From Linum tenue (lineage: Eukaryota; Streptophyta; Magnoliopsida; Malpighiales; Linaceae): 64,000 bases of DNA. The stretch is from positions 12,685,467-12,749,466 of the forward strand of contig CAMGYJ010000010.1 of NCBI GenBank assembly GCA_946122785.1. Reading direction: 5' to 3'. The first letter of the stretch is position 1, and each line of letters starts with the position of its first letter. The notes beneath the pieces were generated by a model. That model saw nothing but the letters and a program-made list of their open reading frames with translations. It was not told the origin of the DNA and made no database searches. Of this stretch, positions 12,396 to 23,793 are shown piece after piece. The translations under genes and the position numbers were made by a program.

Positions 12396-14071
12396 AATAC
12401 ATATATATCAATATCTAAACCTTAAAGTATTCTACACAATACAATAACAAAATTAGTAAGAATTTAACATTCTGCATCCATACTCTATGCAATGAAAAAA
12501 ACTGTTTATCATCCAACATACTCAAATTTAGTTGAAGGACAATCTTATACACTCAACAAAAAAATTAAACCTACTTTGTGGTACCTACCTTGACAATGCA
12601 CATGACCACATCAATGCATTCATTAAAACTCAAGCCTGCCTTTCGTTATTTTTCTTGTACTGCAGTTATTTTATATTAAACTAAATAACTCTGAATGATA
12701 CATATGGTCAATTACACTATAAGATAAAATATTTAAATAAGTAAAATCCTCTACAAAATTGGTATTCAGAAATTGTGTTCTTTTAAACTCACCCATGGGT
12801 CCATTAATGTCGTATTATCAAGAGATTTAGGATTTAACGATTAACTGAACTAAAACTTTCAAAGACTTGAACACTTATAGTTTGCATTTTTTTTTCCAAG
12901 ACTTATAGTTTGCATTACAATATCATTGCTTTATGATAGTTCTAAAAATTAATACTAAGTTAAAAATTCTACTCACATCTACACATTTTACTACTGCAAT
13001 TCAATATGCAAGTTTTGAATAAATTATATTTAGGTTGCAATTTTAAAATTATCCTCCATTTATTGGATATACATAAATAAAATTTACTGTTAAAATAAAT
13101 TCAAATAAAAATTCAAATCTCAAACACCAAGGGAAGTACTTACGGAAGGGTAAGTGGGCTAGCTAAAAGTAGTGGAACAGTCATATGATTTTCAGATTTT
13201 AGGTTTGATATTTTTTATTTAAAAAGAGAGAATATTTCTATAATGAAATTGGTAATGATTGTTGTCTTCGTCTAAAAAGATCATGGTTCAGATCTCGAGA
13301 ATGATGTATTTTATTTTTCTTATGAATAAGGAATAAAAATAATTGTGAAGACAAATCCACCTTTCCTACTTTCACTCTCGTGGTCGAAAATTTAAAATGT
13401 TGAAAAACTGCGTCGAACTCTACTATAATATATAATATATTTGTAGATGGATGCAAAGTTGGTCGGCCAAATTCATGTAGAGCTCAGTTAGGGCTCAAGA
13501 TAGGGTGCATAACCCAGGTGCATAACCATGGGTTATGCACCCATCAATAACTAAATTTGGACTTTTCATTTAGAAAATTCAGATCTAAGAATGGAGAATT
13601 AAAGAACATTTTTATTTTCTCTAGTTTTCTTAATCGGCTCATATCTTCTTCGTTTGGATTTTAACTTTTTTTGCACAGATGGAATGAGTTCGTTGTGCTC
13701 TACAAAATGAGATACATTTTCAATACTTTTTAGGAATTTTTTTTTCTTGCCTCTCGATACCAACTGCATATCATATGGTACCTTCTTCGTTTTTAATTTA
13801 TTTTTGAAAACGTTTGCACAGAAGGAACTAGTTCATCATGATCTATTGGATCTACAAATTTCTGGGTGAACAGATTACAAGACAAAAAAATATCACACAA
13901 TACCACCCTGGTACGGGATGGTATCTTGTGGTACACAATATTAAAAGTCGTAAATGACAGTTAATATACATCTACTATCATGTATTCAACCATCTTACAG
14001 TCTTGGTTTGTTCATACCACCATGGTACGCTTTTCAAAACATAGGTATGCTCTTATTTCAATATTAGTCAA
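12396..14071. other. AT-rich intergenic stretch
   Basis: No coding region supported. It includes one strong inverted repeat (13503-13542, listed separately) and several accaccctggtac / accaccatggtac words near 13900-14030. The rest is unremarkable. Confidence 0.5.
13503..13542. repeat. Perfect 13-bp inverted repeat with 14-bp loop
   Basis: Arms gggtgcataaccc (13503-13515) and gggttatgcaccc (13530-13542) are perfect complements. The loop contains a third ggtgcataacc copy in the left-arm orientation. It may be a tiny MITE relic or a hairpin-forming site. Confidence 0.85.
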
Positions 14072-14499
14072 GGGAGTTGCTAAAGGTCGCCCTTAAAATT
14101 GCTAAAGGTCGCCCTAAAAAAAATAAAAGTTACACTTTAAACCCCCATAGCTTCTTTACCTTCTCTTCCTCAAACAAACATCACTTGGACTAAAAAACAC
14201 TATCTAAGGAGAGAAAAATCTCTCATCGTCATTTTGAAGCCGATATCGTCGGTAGGACGTCTGAATCATGAGTAGCGACTCCGACGAGGTAAAAACATGA
14301 ACTGAAAAAAAAAACACAGAAAATGGGAACCGCAGGTGATTTGCGGTCCGGCCATGGTCCAACCGCAGGTCACTTGCGGTTGGGCATTTTTTGGGGGTTT
14401 TTTTTTCGTTGAATAATTTTCTATTTTTTATATGATTTATGATTTGTTCCATGAAATAATTTGTTGGGTTTTGATTTATATAATTTTTTAGATTTATTT

Positions 14500-14800
14500 G
14501 CATAATTATTTTTGGAATTGAAGGATTTAGCATTAGAAATTAAGATTAGATTTGTCCTTAAATTAAGATTAGATTTAATTTGGTGTTAATCTAGAAAATT
14601 AAGATTAGATTTTGCATTACAAATTAAGATTAAATTTATTGCATAAATAATAATTTATTGCATAATTATTTTTGGAATTGAAGGATTTAGCATTAGAAAT
14701 TAAGATTAGATTTGGCCTTAAATTAAGATTAGATTTAATTTGGTGTTAATCTAGAAAATTAAGATTAGATTTTGCATTACAAATTAAGATTAAATTTATT
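14500..14800 (+). repeat. 141-bp direct duplication inside the MULE
   Basis: Copies at 14500-14640 and 14660-14800 are almost identical (tgtcc versus tggcc is the visible difference), separated by 19 bp. The unit is itself made of attaagattagattt-type words. It lies just upstream of the transposase coding region, possibly in a former intron or 5' UTR. Confidence 0.85.
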
Positions 14801-16005
14801 AGTTACAATCCGGATGGCCATGATTACACCTCGGATTTCATTGATGGCATGAAATACACTACGGAGTTGCAAGCATATGAAGCAGCCACTGAGATTGCAA
14901 AGGATTTTGGGTTTTATTTGGTGAGGGCATCGAACAAAAAAAATAAGAATGAAGGTACTTGGCGACATTACTTACAATGCACTCATGGTAGGAAGAAGAA
15001 GTTGAAGGAACCTAATCCGAGTAAGGAAACGAGGCCTCTTACATCTACTGAAAAGTTGGGGTGCGAGTTTCAGATTAAGCTTGAGCGGTCAGGTGATGGA
15101 TATTGGTTGACCTAGGGGTGGCAAATACAAAGAATCCTGGTGCTAATTTGGGTTTCCACAATCATCAGTTGGAGCTATTTCCGGAGGGATCAAAGGGAAG
15201 GAATGTTTTGACTACAGAGGACAAGCAATACATCAGAGAGTTGAGATCAGCCGGTGTCCCACCAAGGAATATCCACAGGGCAGTGAATGACAGGAAAGGT
15301 GCAAATGGAACACACAACAGAAAGCAGATTTATAACGAGTGTCACAAGATAAGGAAAGAAGAGCTTGGTCAGATGACAGCCTTACAGTATATTTTCCGCA
15401 TGGCGCAGGAGAAGGGTTACTATGTGCAGTATATGGACGATCGTAACGTGCTTACACACTTGTTCCTAGCCCACCCCGAGTCAATATTGATGTTGCGAGC
15501 TTGGCACCATGTGATCGTGATAGATGCAACATACAAGACCAATAAGTATGATATGCCTTGGGTTGAGATTGTCGGCATGACACCAGTGGGATTAAACTTT
15601 GTCATTGCATCTGCAATAGTGTACGACGAGATGAAGGAGTCGTACCAGTGGCTTCTGACGCATTTGCAACATCTTCTTGGCCCCATTGTTCCAGATGTGT
15701 TTGTCAGTGACAAGGCAGGAGGATTGGTTGAGACCGTGGGGGTAATGTTTCCATCATCGACTCATATATTATGTCTTTGGCATATGGATAGGAATGTGAG
15801 AGCAAAGTGTCTAACGGAGGTGCGAAGGACGACTCATTGTGGTATAGATGCAGCCAAACCGACAGTGGATCATATCATGGCGTCTTGGCAACGTGTTGTA
15901 TATGCATTGACTGTGGAAGACATGGATACTGCCTTAGAGAATTTCAGACGTAGTTGGGGAGTACAGTACCGACGTCTTTGGGGGTATATTACAGCTGAGG
16001 GGAAT
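14800..16005 (+). pseudogene. MULE (MuDR-type) transposase, frameshifted and truncated
   Basis: The first piece (about 14801-15113) has ELQAYEAATEIAKDFGFYLV and GTWRHYLQCTHGRKKK, a FAR1/MuDR-type N-terminal DNA-binding region. After a frameshift near 15110 the second piece (to about 16005) continues with NPGANLGFHNHQ and then the MULE catalytic domain. VIVIDATYKTNKYDMPW holds the first Asp, VFVSDKAGG the second, and HILCLWHMDRNV is the family's LCxWH block. The protein breaks off before the third catalytic residue and the SWIM finger, where the opposing PMD gene begins. Such enzymes cut the element at its inverted repeats; this one cannot work. Confidence 0.85.
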
Positions 16006-16640
16006 TCCACAGTACAAAGCCAATGTGACCTCCAAAGCTAGGGATCACATCGAGAAATCACTGGTCCACCTGAACACATCGGAGACTCAGCTGTAAGAAA
16101 CCACGACATATCTTTCCTCGTGGTCTTCCTTTTCCTATTTCCATCTCCGCCATCCTCGCTACCAGGTCTGGACACATAGCGTCCATCGGGCCCACGGAAG
16201 TGGGAGGAGGCAGTAGAAGATATCCCGACCCGCGCCGTCTTCCCCACGCCTAAATCAGCTTGAGGTGGGGCATCCCCAGCCTCAGCATCACCAGCACGAT
16301 CACCAGCATCATCACCAGCATCTAGGGCATTCCCAACCTCAGCATCACCGTCATCATCATCATCCTCGTCAATGGAATCACTCCAATTAGCCTGTCATAC
16401 CGGTGCGCTCTCTGGTGTAGGAGTACTGGTAGTACCTCGACTAAGAGACAACTGCCCCACAGTAGGGTGGCCGTCAGGACGCACTACATCCGCCTTCTTC
16501 TTCTTCCTTCTAACCTTAGGTGGATTTTTTTCTTCATTTTCCTTCCTACCAGTCGCCGTAAGTCTACAAGCACGACCTTCCATTCTCTCCTTATTTCTCG
16601 CCTTAATCATATCCGGTTTACCCATTCCATGTCCAGACAT
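15997..16640 (-). pseudogene. Plant mobile domain (PMD)-type gene fragment in the MULE
   Basis: The minus strand starts at ATG 16640 (MSGHGMGKPDMIKARNKER), is basic, and contains KVRRKKKKADV. After a frameshift near 16390 it becomes acidic and Ala/Asp-rich. It then reads SPMCSGGPV and, after one more frameshift near 16055, FLDVIPSFGGHIGFVLWNS. The C-x-GGP...IPSFGGH block is characteristic of plant-mobile-domain proteins carried by many plant MULEs, whose function is not settled. The gene is cut off where the transposase fragment begins. PMD identity rests on this one block and on the MULE context. Confidence 0.6.
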
Positions 16641-16702
16641 CTTCAAAAAAAAGTTTGAATTATTAATAATGGATTATTATTAATAGAGTACATAAAGTAA
16701 TT

Positions 16703-16757
16703 TGTTTGAACCTAACTGAGTGTAGGAGTGAGGTTCAGGGAAGATGTGGGTCAAGAA
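16703..16757 (-). repeat. 3' LTR remnant of the Tat element (55 bp) beside a short direct repeat
   Basis: These 55 bp are identical to the last 55 bp of the 5' LTR (22231-22285). The remaining 555 bp of the 3' LTR are missing. Immediately next to it (16756-16848) a different sequence, aatagtgctggactattgct, occurs twice, suggesting a repaired deletion junction. Confidence 0.85.
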
Positions 16758-16897
16758 ATAGTGCTGGACTATTGCTAATTTTTTGTTCTTTCGAACTGAG
16801 TGAGCGCGAATAGTGCTGGACTATTGCTAAATTTTGTTCTTTTGAACCATGTCCTTTTATTTATTGCGCTAATGAGCTATTGCGAACGTGGTACACG

Positions 16898-19800
16898 CTA
16901 ATCTGCACGGTGGTATTTCCTTAGATTCTGCGCATTCCATGTTCTTGGAATCTTGTTGCCCCCCAACTCGCTGAGTTTGAATGTGTTGGCGCCGACTACT
17001 TCGCGGATTAAGTAAGGACCTTCCCATGTCGAGGCGAGTTCCCGTGCCTGGGGTCGGGGCGGAAGTTCCGCCGTAGTACTTGGTCGCCAAGGATTAACTT
17101 GTGTGGGACCAGCTTTGCGTTGTGGTACTTGGCTACCTGTTCTTTCATTGCAGCTAGCCTGATGGCTGCCAACTCGCGCCTTTCTTCTGACAACTCGAGC
17201 TCTAATAGGCGCGCCTCATCGTTCGCTTCTTCGTTGTACTCAGTGATTCGATAGGTCGGTGTTGTTGTCTCGATGGGGATTACCGCGTCAGTGCCATACG
17301 TGAGAGCGAAAGGGGTTTCGCCCGTTGCCACTTTGTATGTAGTGCGGTGCGCCCATAGCACCGTGTTGAGCTCGTCCGCCCAATTGCCCTTGGCCTCATT
17401 CAGGCGGGTGTGGAGGCCGTGCAAGATCGCTTTATTGGAGGATTCCGCTTGGCCGTTGGCTTGGGGGTAAGCCACCGATGCGAATCTTGCAATGGTTCCT
17501 ACCCCGTCGCAGAAGTCTATCACTTCCACGCAATCGAATTGCTTCCCATGATCGAAAATGAGTGCATTTGGGACCTCGAAGCGCGACAAAATGTTGTTGC
17601 GCAAGAAACGCGTTACCTGTTGCGCCGTTATGGATGCCAACGCTTCGGCTTCGATCCACTTGGTGAAGTAGTCTACTGCCACGATTATGTATTTGCGCTT
17701 CCCTTTTGCCGTTGGGAAGGGGCCCAAGAGATCGACACCCCACTGCGCGAAAGGCCATGGGCTCAAGTTTCCCTGAAGCTCGGTGGCTGGCAAGTGATGT
17801 TGGCGCGCGTTGACTTGGCATTTGTGGCACTGGTCTGCGTAGCTCTTCGTATCCTTCTTGATTCGCGGCCAGTAGTATCCATGCAAGAGGATGGTGCGCT
17901 CCATGCTGCGTGGCCCAGCATGCATTGCACACAGCCCCTCGTGTAGTTCACGCACTAAGTCGCGCGCCTCCTCTTGCCCGATGCATTTGAGGTAGACGCC
18001 CGAGTATGACCTCCGGTATAATTCTCCCTCAATAAGTGTGCAACGAGCTGCCTTTTGCCTTAGAGTCCAAGCTTGCTTAGGGTCTTCTGGTACTGTCCCA
18101 TCCTGGAGGTACTTCATAATTGGGTGTCTCCAGTCTTCGTTTGACATGAGCTGGGTTGTATTGACTGCTACCTCGGGGGAGGTATCTTTTTCTTCTTTTT
18201 GGACGGACACGAGGCGCGTGGATTCAAAGTCAGTTGCCGTTGCCAACTTGGATAATGCGTCAGCGTGCACATTCTCCTCTCATGGTATCTGCGCATACGT
18301 TACTGCTTCGAATGTTGTGGCTCTCAGCTTAACGCGCTCCATGTAATGCGCCAGTGTGTCCTCCTTTGCGTCAAACGCACCGTTCAGCTGATTGACCGCC
18401 AGGGAGGAGTCGGAGAGTACCCGTATCGTTCTTGCTCCCAAGTCGTGAGCGGCCGTCATCCCCGCCAAGATTGCCTCATACTCCGCGGCGTTGTTTGTTT
18501 TCAACGCCCTGAACCTGATTGCGATTTCGTGCACCACGCCGGCAGGTGTGCGCACCACCACCCCTGCTCCGGCGCCATGTTTGCTCGCCGCTCCATCGAC
18601 GTAGACTTCCCAAACGCCCTCCGGCGTTGTTTCGAGGGTTACCCCTTCTGCGATGAAGTCCGCTAAGATTTGGGCCTTTATTGCTGGCCTTGGCGCGTAT
18701 TGAATATCGTATTCCGACAGCTCGACCGCCCATTTGACCATGCGCCCCGACACTTCCATCGAAGTCAGAATCTTTTTTAGTGGGAGGTTTGTCAGGACGG
18801 TGATTTGGTGCGCTTGGAAGTACGGGCGCAGCTTCTGTGAAGCGCTTACTAGTGCCAAGGCAGCCTTCTCGATCGAGGAATATCTTGTTTCCGCGCTGAC
18901 GAGAGTGCGCGAGGTGTAATACACCGGTTGCTCGGTTCTGCCATCTCTTCGAGATATCAGCACTGCGCTCACGGCCCTTGTTGACACAGCGAGATACAAG
19001 AAAAGTTTTTCATTAAGCTTGGGGGCAGTCAGTACAGGGGGGATACAAGATACGCCTTTAGTTCTTGGAATGCTGCTTCGCATTCTGTAGACCATGTGAA
19101 GCGTGTCCCGTTCTTGAGTGTCTGGAAGAAGGGCGCACATTTGTCAGCGGACCTTGGTATGAATCTCCCCAGTGCTGCTATCTTGCCATTCAGAGATTGG
19201 ATTTCCAACGCGTTCCGAGGCGCCCGTAGTTGTTGGACCGCGGTGATTTGCTTCGGGTCGACCTCTATGCCGCGCTTGGTTATCATGAACCCAAGAAATT
19301 TCCCCGCTTCCGCTCCAAAAACGCACTTGAGTGGGTTGAGGCGAAGGCTGTGCTTGCGGAGGGCTTCGAAAGTCTCGCGCAGGTCCTCCAGGTGTGACTT
19401 GCCCGCCTTCGTTTTGACAATGAGGTCGTCCACATATGCCTCGATGTTCCGCCCGATCTGTCGTGAGAAAACCGTGTCAATCATTCTCTGGTATGTCGCG
19501 CCCGCGTTTTTCAATCAGAACGGCATCCCTACGAAGCAAAAGTTCCCGAACGGTGTCATGAAAGCCGTTTTTTCTTTGTCTTCCACGGACATTGGGATTT
19601 GGTGGTATCCTGAGAACATGTCGAGGAAAGACAATGTCTCATGGTCGGCGGTTACGTCGATCAGCTGGTCGATGCGTGGTAGGGGATAAGGGTCTCCCGG
19701 GCATACTTTGTTGATCGTGGTGTAGTCGACGCACATCCGCCAGGCTCCTGACGATTTTTTGACCAAGACCACGTTTGCCAGCCACTTTGGATACTTTACG

Positions 19801-22181
19801 GGGCGGATCAATCCGGCTGCTAGTAGGGGCGCCACCTCTTCTTCTATCGCCTTCAGCTTATCGCCAGTGAAGGTCCTCCGCCCTTGTTGCCTTGGCTCTG
19901 CGTTGGCTGGGACCGCAAGGCTATGTTGAGCTACTTCCCTGGGCACTCCTGGCATGTCTTCTGTGCACCACGCGAACAGCTCCTTGTACTCCTTCAGCAA
20001 CGTCACGAGTGGTTCGATTGCGTCACTACTGACGTGAGTGGAAATGCGTATCTTCCTAGTCGGCTCGGCGGAGTCCAGCGCGACCTCGAAATCGGAGTCC
20101 ATGGACTCCGGTCGGGGTTCTTCTGCTCTTGTGTCGACGATGTTGGTTTGGCGCGCCACAACGCGGTCTTCCCATGTCGTTCCCCGTGCTTCCCCAACTC
20201 CTCTCTGTGTTGGGAACTTGAGTTTCTGGTGGCACATCGACGGGAGGGCCATGAACTTCGCAAGGAAAGGTCGGCCCAGGATGCCGTTGTGCGCCGATTC
20301 ACAATTGACGATTGTGAACTCTACTTGCTTGGAGACGCGCGGTTCCTGGTCGCCAATTACCACTGGGAAGGTGACCACTCCAATTACCGGGACTCTGGTT
20401 CCGGAGAAACCGACCAGGTTGCCTTGCGCGCGCCTGATTAGGCGCGGGTCGATATCCATTTTGTTAATGGTACTCTGGAAGAGGATGTCAGCCGCACTAC
20501 CCCCATCTATCAGGAGACGGTGGGTCTTGCAGGCGGCAATTAGCGCGGTGACGATGAGTGGCTCCTCTGACGGGACTCCTTGTGGGAAATCCGCGTCATC
20601 AAAGCTCAGATTGAACTTTGTCGGTGCGTCGACAGCCGCGCACTCCGTCGCGCGCTCACGCTTGGTTTTTTTCTTGGGGCGATCTCCTTCAACCGTCACC
20701 ACCCCGATTTCTTTGCGCACTACATACGCACCTGTGTCATCGTCGTAATCGGCTTGTGGGGGTGGGGACGGGTGCTGCGGGGCCTCAACTTGCTCTTTTT
20801 TCACGTGAATGAACTCGGTTAGCAATCCTCGCCGTACGAGGCCCTCTATTTCGTACCGTAGCTCTCGGCAGTCTTCCGTCTGGTGCCCCGTTGCTCTGTG
20901 GAATTCACAATGCCTATTTGGATTGCGCATGTGGGGTTGGGACTTCAACGGGGCAGGCCAATTGAGCTTGTAGCCTTTCTCGCGGAGAACGTGGAACACG
21001 TTCCTCACGGAGTCGTTAAGGGGAGTGTAGGCGTTGGACGCGCGCCTGTCTGGCGATCGCCCGCGCTGCGCCTGCTCTGGTGGGGGAGGAGGGTTGCGCT
21101 TCGGGCCACTGTGCATCTGCAGCAATTGGTCTCGTGGGATTGGGGTTGGAGGGTGCCGACGCGCTTGTTCCTCTCGCGGCATTTTTGCTGGTTCGAAGCG
21201 TCTAACGGATCCTGCCCCCAGGGATTCTTCTAACGTGATTGCCTTTTCAATCTTCATCTCCAACTCTATTGACAGCGTGACGGGCCTTTTTGCTAAAGCC
21301 CGCTTGAGCTCCATATTGTTGGTGGCCTCCATGAGGTGATGGGCGGCGGTTTCGGGGGTAAGGTCGCGGACAGCCATTGCTACCCTGGACCATCTGGCGT
21401 AGAAAGCTCTCAGGCTTTCTCTATCTTTTTGCCTGATATCTATCAGGGTCTTGAGGTGAAGAGGGCGCCGCTTCTGGGACGCGAACTTTGTTGTGAACAG
21501 AAGTATAAACTCCTCGAACGAGCGGATGATTCCGTTCGGGAGGCGGTTGTACCAGTCGAGGCATATTCCGGTGAACGTCGATGGGAAGGTTCTGCACAGC
21601 GCGGCGTTGGAGTTGGTTTGGAGTTGCATGCGCAAGCAGAAGGTGCTCACGTGGTCTTCCGGGTCGGTCGTGCCGTTGTATGTTGGGAGGGTGGGTGGCG
21701 CTCCGCTTAGGTTCTCCGCCATTATTTGCGCGCTCAATGGCTGGTGGAGGACCCTTTTAGGCGGGTTGGGTCGATATTGCGGAGACAAGTGTTGCTCTAA
21801 AAAGCTGAGGTCCGCCCGCCCTGGTAGCTCGACTCCCTGCGTTTCGCACGCGGGGAGTTCCGTTGGCGCGTGTTGGGGTAGTTGGGCTGTCCCCGACGCT
21901 TCTCCCAAGGCTTGTTGAGGCGCGACCGCTGTCGCGTCTATCGTTGGCGCGCCCTCCCTGCTCAACATGAGCGCGATGACTTGGCTCATTTGTTTCTGCA
22001 TGTCGGCTATGACGTTGTTTTGCTTCGTCAACAGCTCCCTCATTTCTTTGGCTGTCAGCTCGGGCTCCTCTTCTTCGATGAGCACCGCGTTGAGTTTGCT
22101 GGCTTCCGCGAACGCCCTTGGGTCGGTCATTGCTTTGATTGGCGTCGCTTGGTCAGGTTGGTCGTGGTTGCGCTCTGCCAT
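16898..22181 (-). pseudogene. Gag-Pol polyprotein of the Tat Gypsy element, inactivated
   Basis: The first ATG is at 22181 (MAERNHDQPD). Gag (about codons 175-330) has WYNRLPNGIIRSFEEF; then CEFHRATGHQTEDC; then the protease IDGGSAADILF. RT runs through FLDMFSGYHQIP and GMPF, where the following Gly codon is TGA (near 19517). It resumes with LKNAGATYQRM and YVDDLIVKTK. A frameshift near 19035 precedes RNase H (YVDGAASKHGAGAG, NNAAEYEAI). TGA near 18281 interrupts before HADALSKLA. Integrase has HAGPRSMERTILLHGYYWP, CHKCQ, GVDLLGPFP, LIFDHGKQFD and YPQANGQAE. A last frameshift near 17030 leads to IPRTWNAQNLRKYHRAD and stop at 16898. Two CGA/GGA-to-TGA changes and frameshifts make it inactive. 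Confidence 0.9.
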
Positions 22182-22230
22182 TGGTGGGTTTTCTTCAGCG
22201 TTTCTTCTTGGCCCCACGGTGGGCGCCAAT

Positions 22231-22840
22231 TGTTTGAACCTAACTGAGTGTAGGAGTGAGGTTCAGGGAAGATGTGGGTCAAGAAGAGTAAGCTAGTGGA
22301 AAATCGGGAACTTTGGGGGTGAGTTTGAGAGAATTCTAGTTTAGAGAGAAGTTGATGTTTATAGAGAGAGAGTGGCTAAAATGCGACCCCCCTCACCCAC
22401 CGGAGTAAATGCCATATTTATAGGCTACATGGTGGTGGGTGAGTGGGTGGATTACATGATGGGACCTTGAATCTGATGTGACCACTGACATGTCGGGGAT
22501 TTAGGCCATCCCCCTACCTAGGACATGTCAGGGGTGTACCTACGACTGTGTCACTGATCCCAACGCGGCTGACCCTCGGGAAGTGTGAGGGGAACCCCTT
22601 ATGGCTTCGTGGCTTACGACGCGCCTGAGCCTCCGCGCCTTGATACTTTCCACTCTCGCGCAGCTTGTGAGGAGCTCTGGGTCTTCGCGCGTTGGTTCTC
22701 TCCACTCGCGCACGCGTAGTGGCGCGCCCTTAGGCCTTCATGCGCGCCCTTAGGCCTTCATGCGCGCCTTAGACCTTCGTGCGCGCCTTCTGTCGGCGCG
22801 TCTTGCCTTGCACAGCTAGGTCCGAGTCACATGCCCAACA
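22231..22840 (-). repeat. 5' LTR of the Tat Gypsy element (610 bp)
   Basis: Begins TGTTGGGCATGTGACTCGG on the minus strand (at 22840) and ends GGTTCAAACA at 22231. Between 22720 and 22800 it holds a short tandem array of ggccttcatgcgcgcc (plus strand). It would carry promoter and polyadenylation signals, but I could not place a clear TATA box. Confidence 0.85.
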
Positions 22841-22845
22841 TAATT

Positions 22846-23379
22846 AATTTAAGATTTTCATAATTAAAATTATAAAACTAATAGTTTGAACATTTATGTT
22901 ACGTTCTATGTAATCATTATTTACATAAAAGTAAATAATTAATCAAGATAAAATTATTAATAATTAAGTAGATAAACGAATTGCTTTGAAATTTTGATTA
23001 TTAAAATGATAAAAATACATTTTTAATTTTTTTATAATGTTCTTTAAATTTGTTATTATTAATTAACATTTATCGAATACGTTTTAAATTTTTTTAATAT
23101 CATTATTGACAAAATATATAACTAAATTATTTTTATTAAATATATTTTTTTAAATAATTTTATTATTATTAACTTTTTTAAATAATAAAAAACAGAATTT
23201 AAAAACAGAAATTAAAAAAAAAGCGGTCCACCGCTGTCAACACGCGGTTAAGCCGGCGGTCAACCGCGGTCAACGCGCGGTTCAACCAACCGCTTAACCG
23301 CGTGTTGACCGCGGTTCAACCAACGGCTGACCGCGATATGACCGCGGTTCGCATACCTTAGATGACGAGCAGTGGGAGG
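22846..23379. other. MULE interior: AT-rich DNA and CCGCGGTT-rich subterminal block
   Basis: 22846-23215 is AT-rich with no ORF. 23222-23355 is a dense array of ccgcggttcaacc / ggtcaacgcg words in both orientations. The left side of the MULE has a matching motif (aaccgcaggtcacttgcggtt, near 14325-14385), so these may be subterminal transposase-binding repeats. Confidence 0.5.
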
Positions 23380-23700
23380 ACGACGAGGCGAGGCGATGGC
23401 GAGCGCGGGCGGTGGATCTAGCGGCGGCGGCGCGAGTTGCAGAGGTGGCCGGCGGTGAAGGGAGCAGCGGGCGGCGAGGCGAGCGCGGGAGGGGAGGTCG
23501 TCGCCGGCGGGGGGAGGCAGGGGAGGAGGGGAGGTCGGCGATGGGTTGCAGTGGGGAAGAGGGGAGGTCGTAGCCGGCGGGGGGAGGCAGAGGGGAGGAG
23601 GGTCGTCGCCGGCGGGGGAGGCAGAGGGGAGGAGGGGAGGTCGGGTTGCAGGTGGGAAGAGGGGGAAGGGAAGGGCTTAAGGGTTGTTTGGGTGTTGTTT
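23380..23700. other. GC-rich insert near the MULE right end (possible captured gene fragment)
   Basis: This 320-bp stretch is strikingly G-rich on the plus strand against AT-rich surroundings. It contains gcggcggcgcgag and three imperfect copies (about 60-70 bp) of a unit with gccggcggggggaggcag. Open frames exist on both strands (23437-23721 plus, Gly/Arg-rich; 23711-23418 minus, Pro/Ser-rich). Such low-complexity translations are not evidence of a gene. Position just inside a MULE terminus suggests a Pack-MULE-style capture of a GC-rich exon or 5' leader, but no parent is recognisable. Confidence 0.4.
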
Positions 23701-23793
23701 TTTTTTTTCAAATTTCATTAAGGGTATATATATAATTTAACATTTAAGTTAGGGCGACGTTTAGCAATTCTTAGGGCGACATTTAGCGATTCA

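Larger units (their letters stand above)
16703..22840 (-). mobile_element. Ty3/Gypsy retrotransposon, Tat-type, nested in the MULE
   Basis: A perfect 5-bp target duplication taatt (16698-16702 and 22841-22845) brackets a 6138-bp element with TG...CA ends. The minus-strand order is 5' LTR (22840-22231), a tRNA primer-binding-like site in ggcgcccaccgtgggg just after the LTR, gag, protease, RT, RNase H, integrase, then only 55 bp of 3' LTR (16757-16703). Gag with the CEFHRATGHxTEDC motif and the integrase GPFPTAKGKRKY are typical of the Tat lineage. The coding region carries two single-codon nonsense changes and at least two frameshifts. Confidence 0.9.
14072..23793. mobile_element. MULE with broken transposase and PMD-type gene, split by a Gypsy element
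   Basis: The left terminus (14072-14117) and reverse-complemented right terminus (23748-23793) share a doubled motif, attgctaaaggtcgccct and its variant, in inverted orientation. The flanks attagtcaa and gttagtcta match at 7 of 9 positions, consistent with a decayed 9-bp MULE target duplication. Inside are a MULE transposase on plus, a plant-mobile-domain gene on minus and a GC-rich segment near the right end. Removing the Gypsy element (16703-22840 plus one TSD copy) leaves about 3.6 kb. Transposase and PMD genes are truncated against each other at about 16.0 kb, so an internal deletion is likely. Confidence 0.75.

Noticed and set aside
17410..22247. Many open frames on the plus strand (for example 17410-17946, 20038-20748, 21882-22247)
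   Set aside because: They lie antisense to the Gypsy Gag-Pol frame, lack domains, and reflect its GC-rich codon usage.
23418..23721. Gly/Arg-rich (plus) and Pro/Ser-rich (minus) frames
   Set aside because: Both strands are open because the DNA is low-complexity GC-rich; no domain and no splice support.
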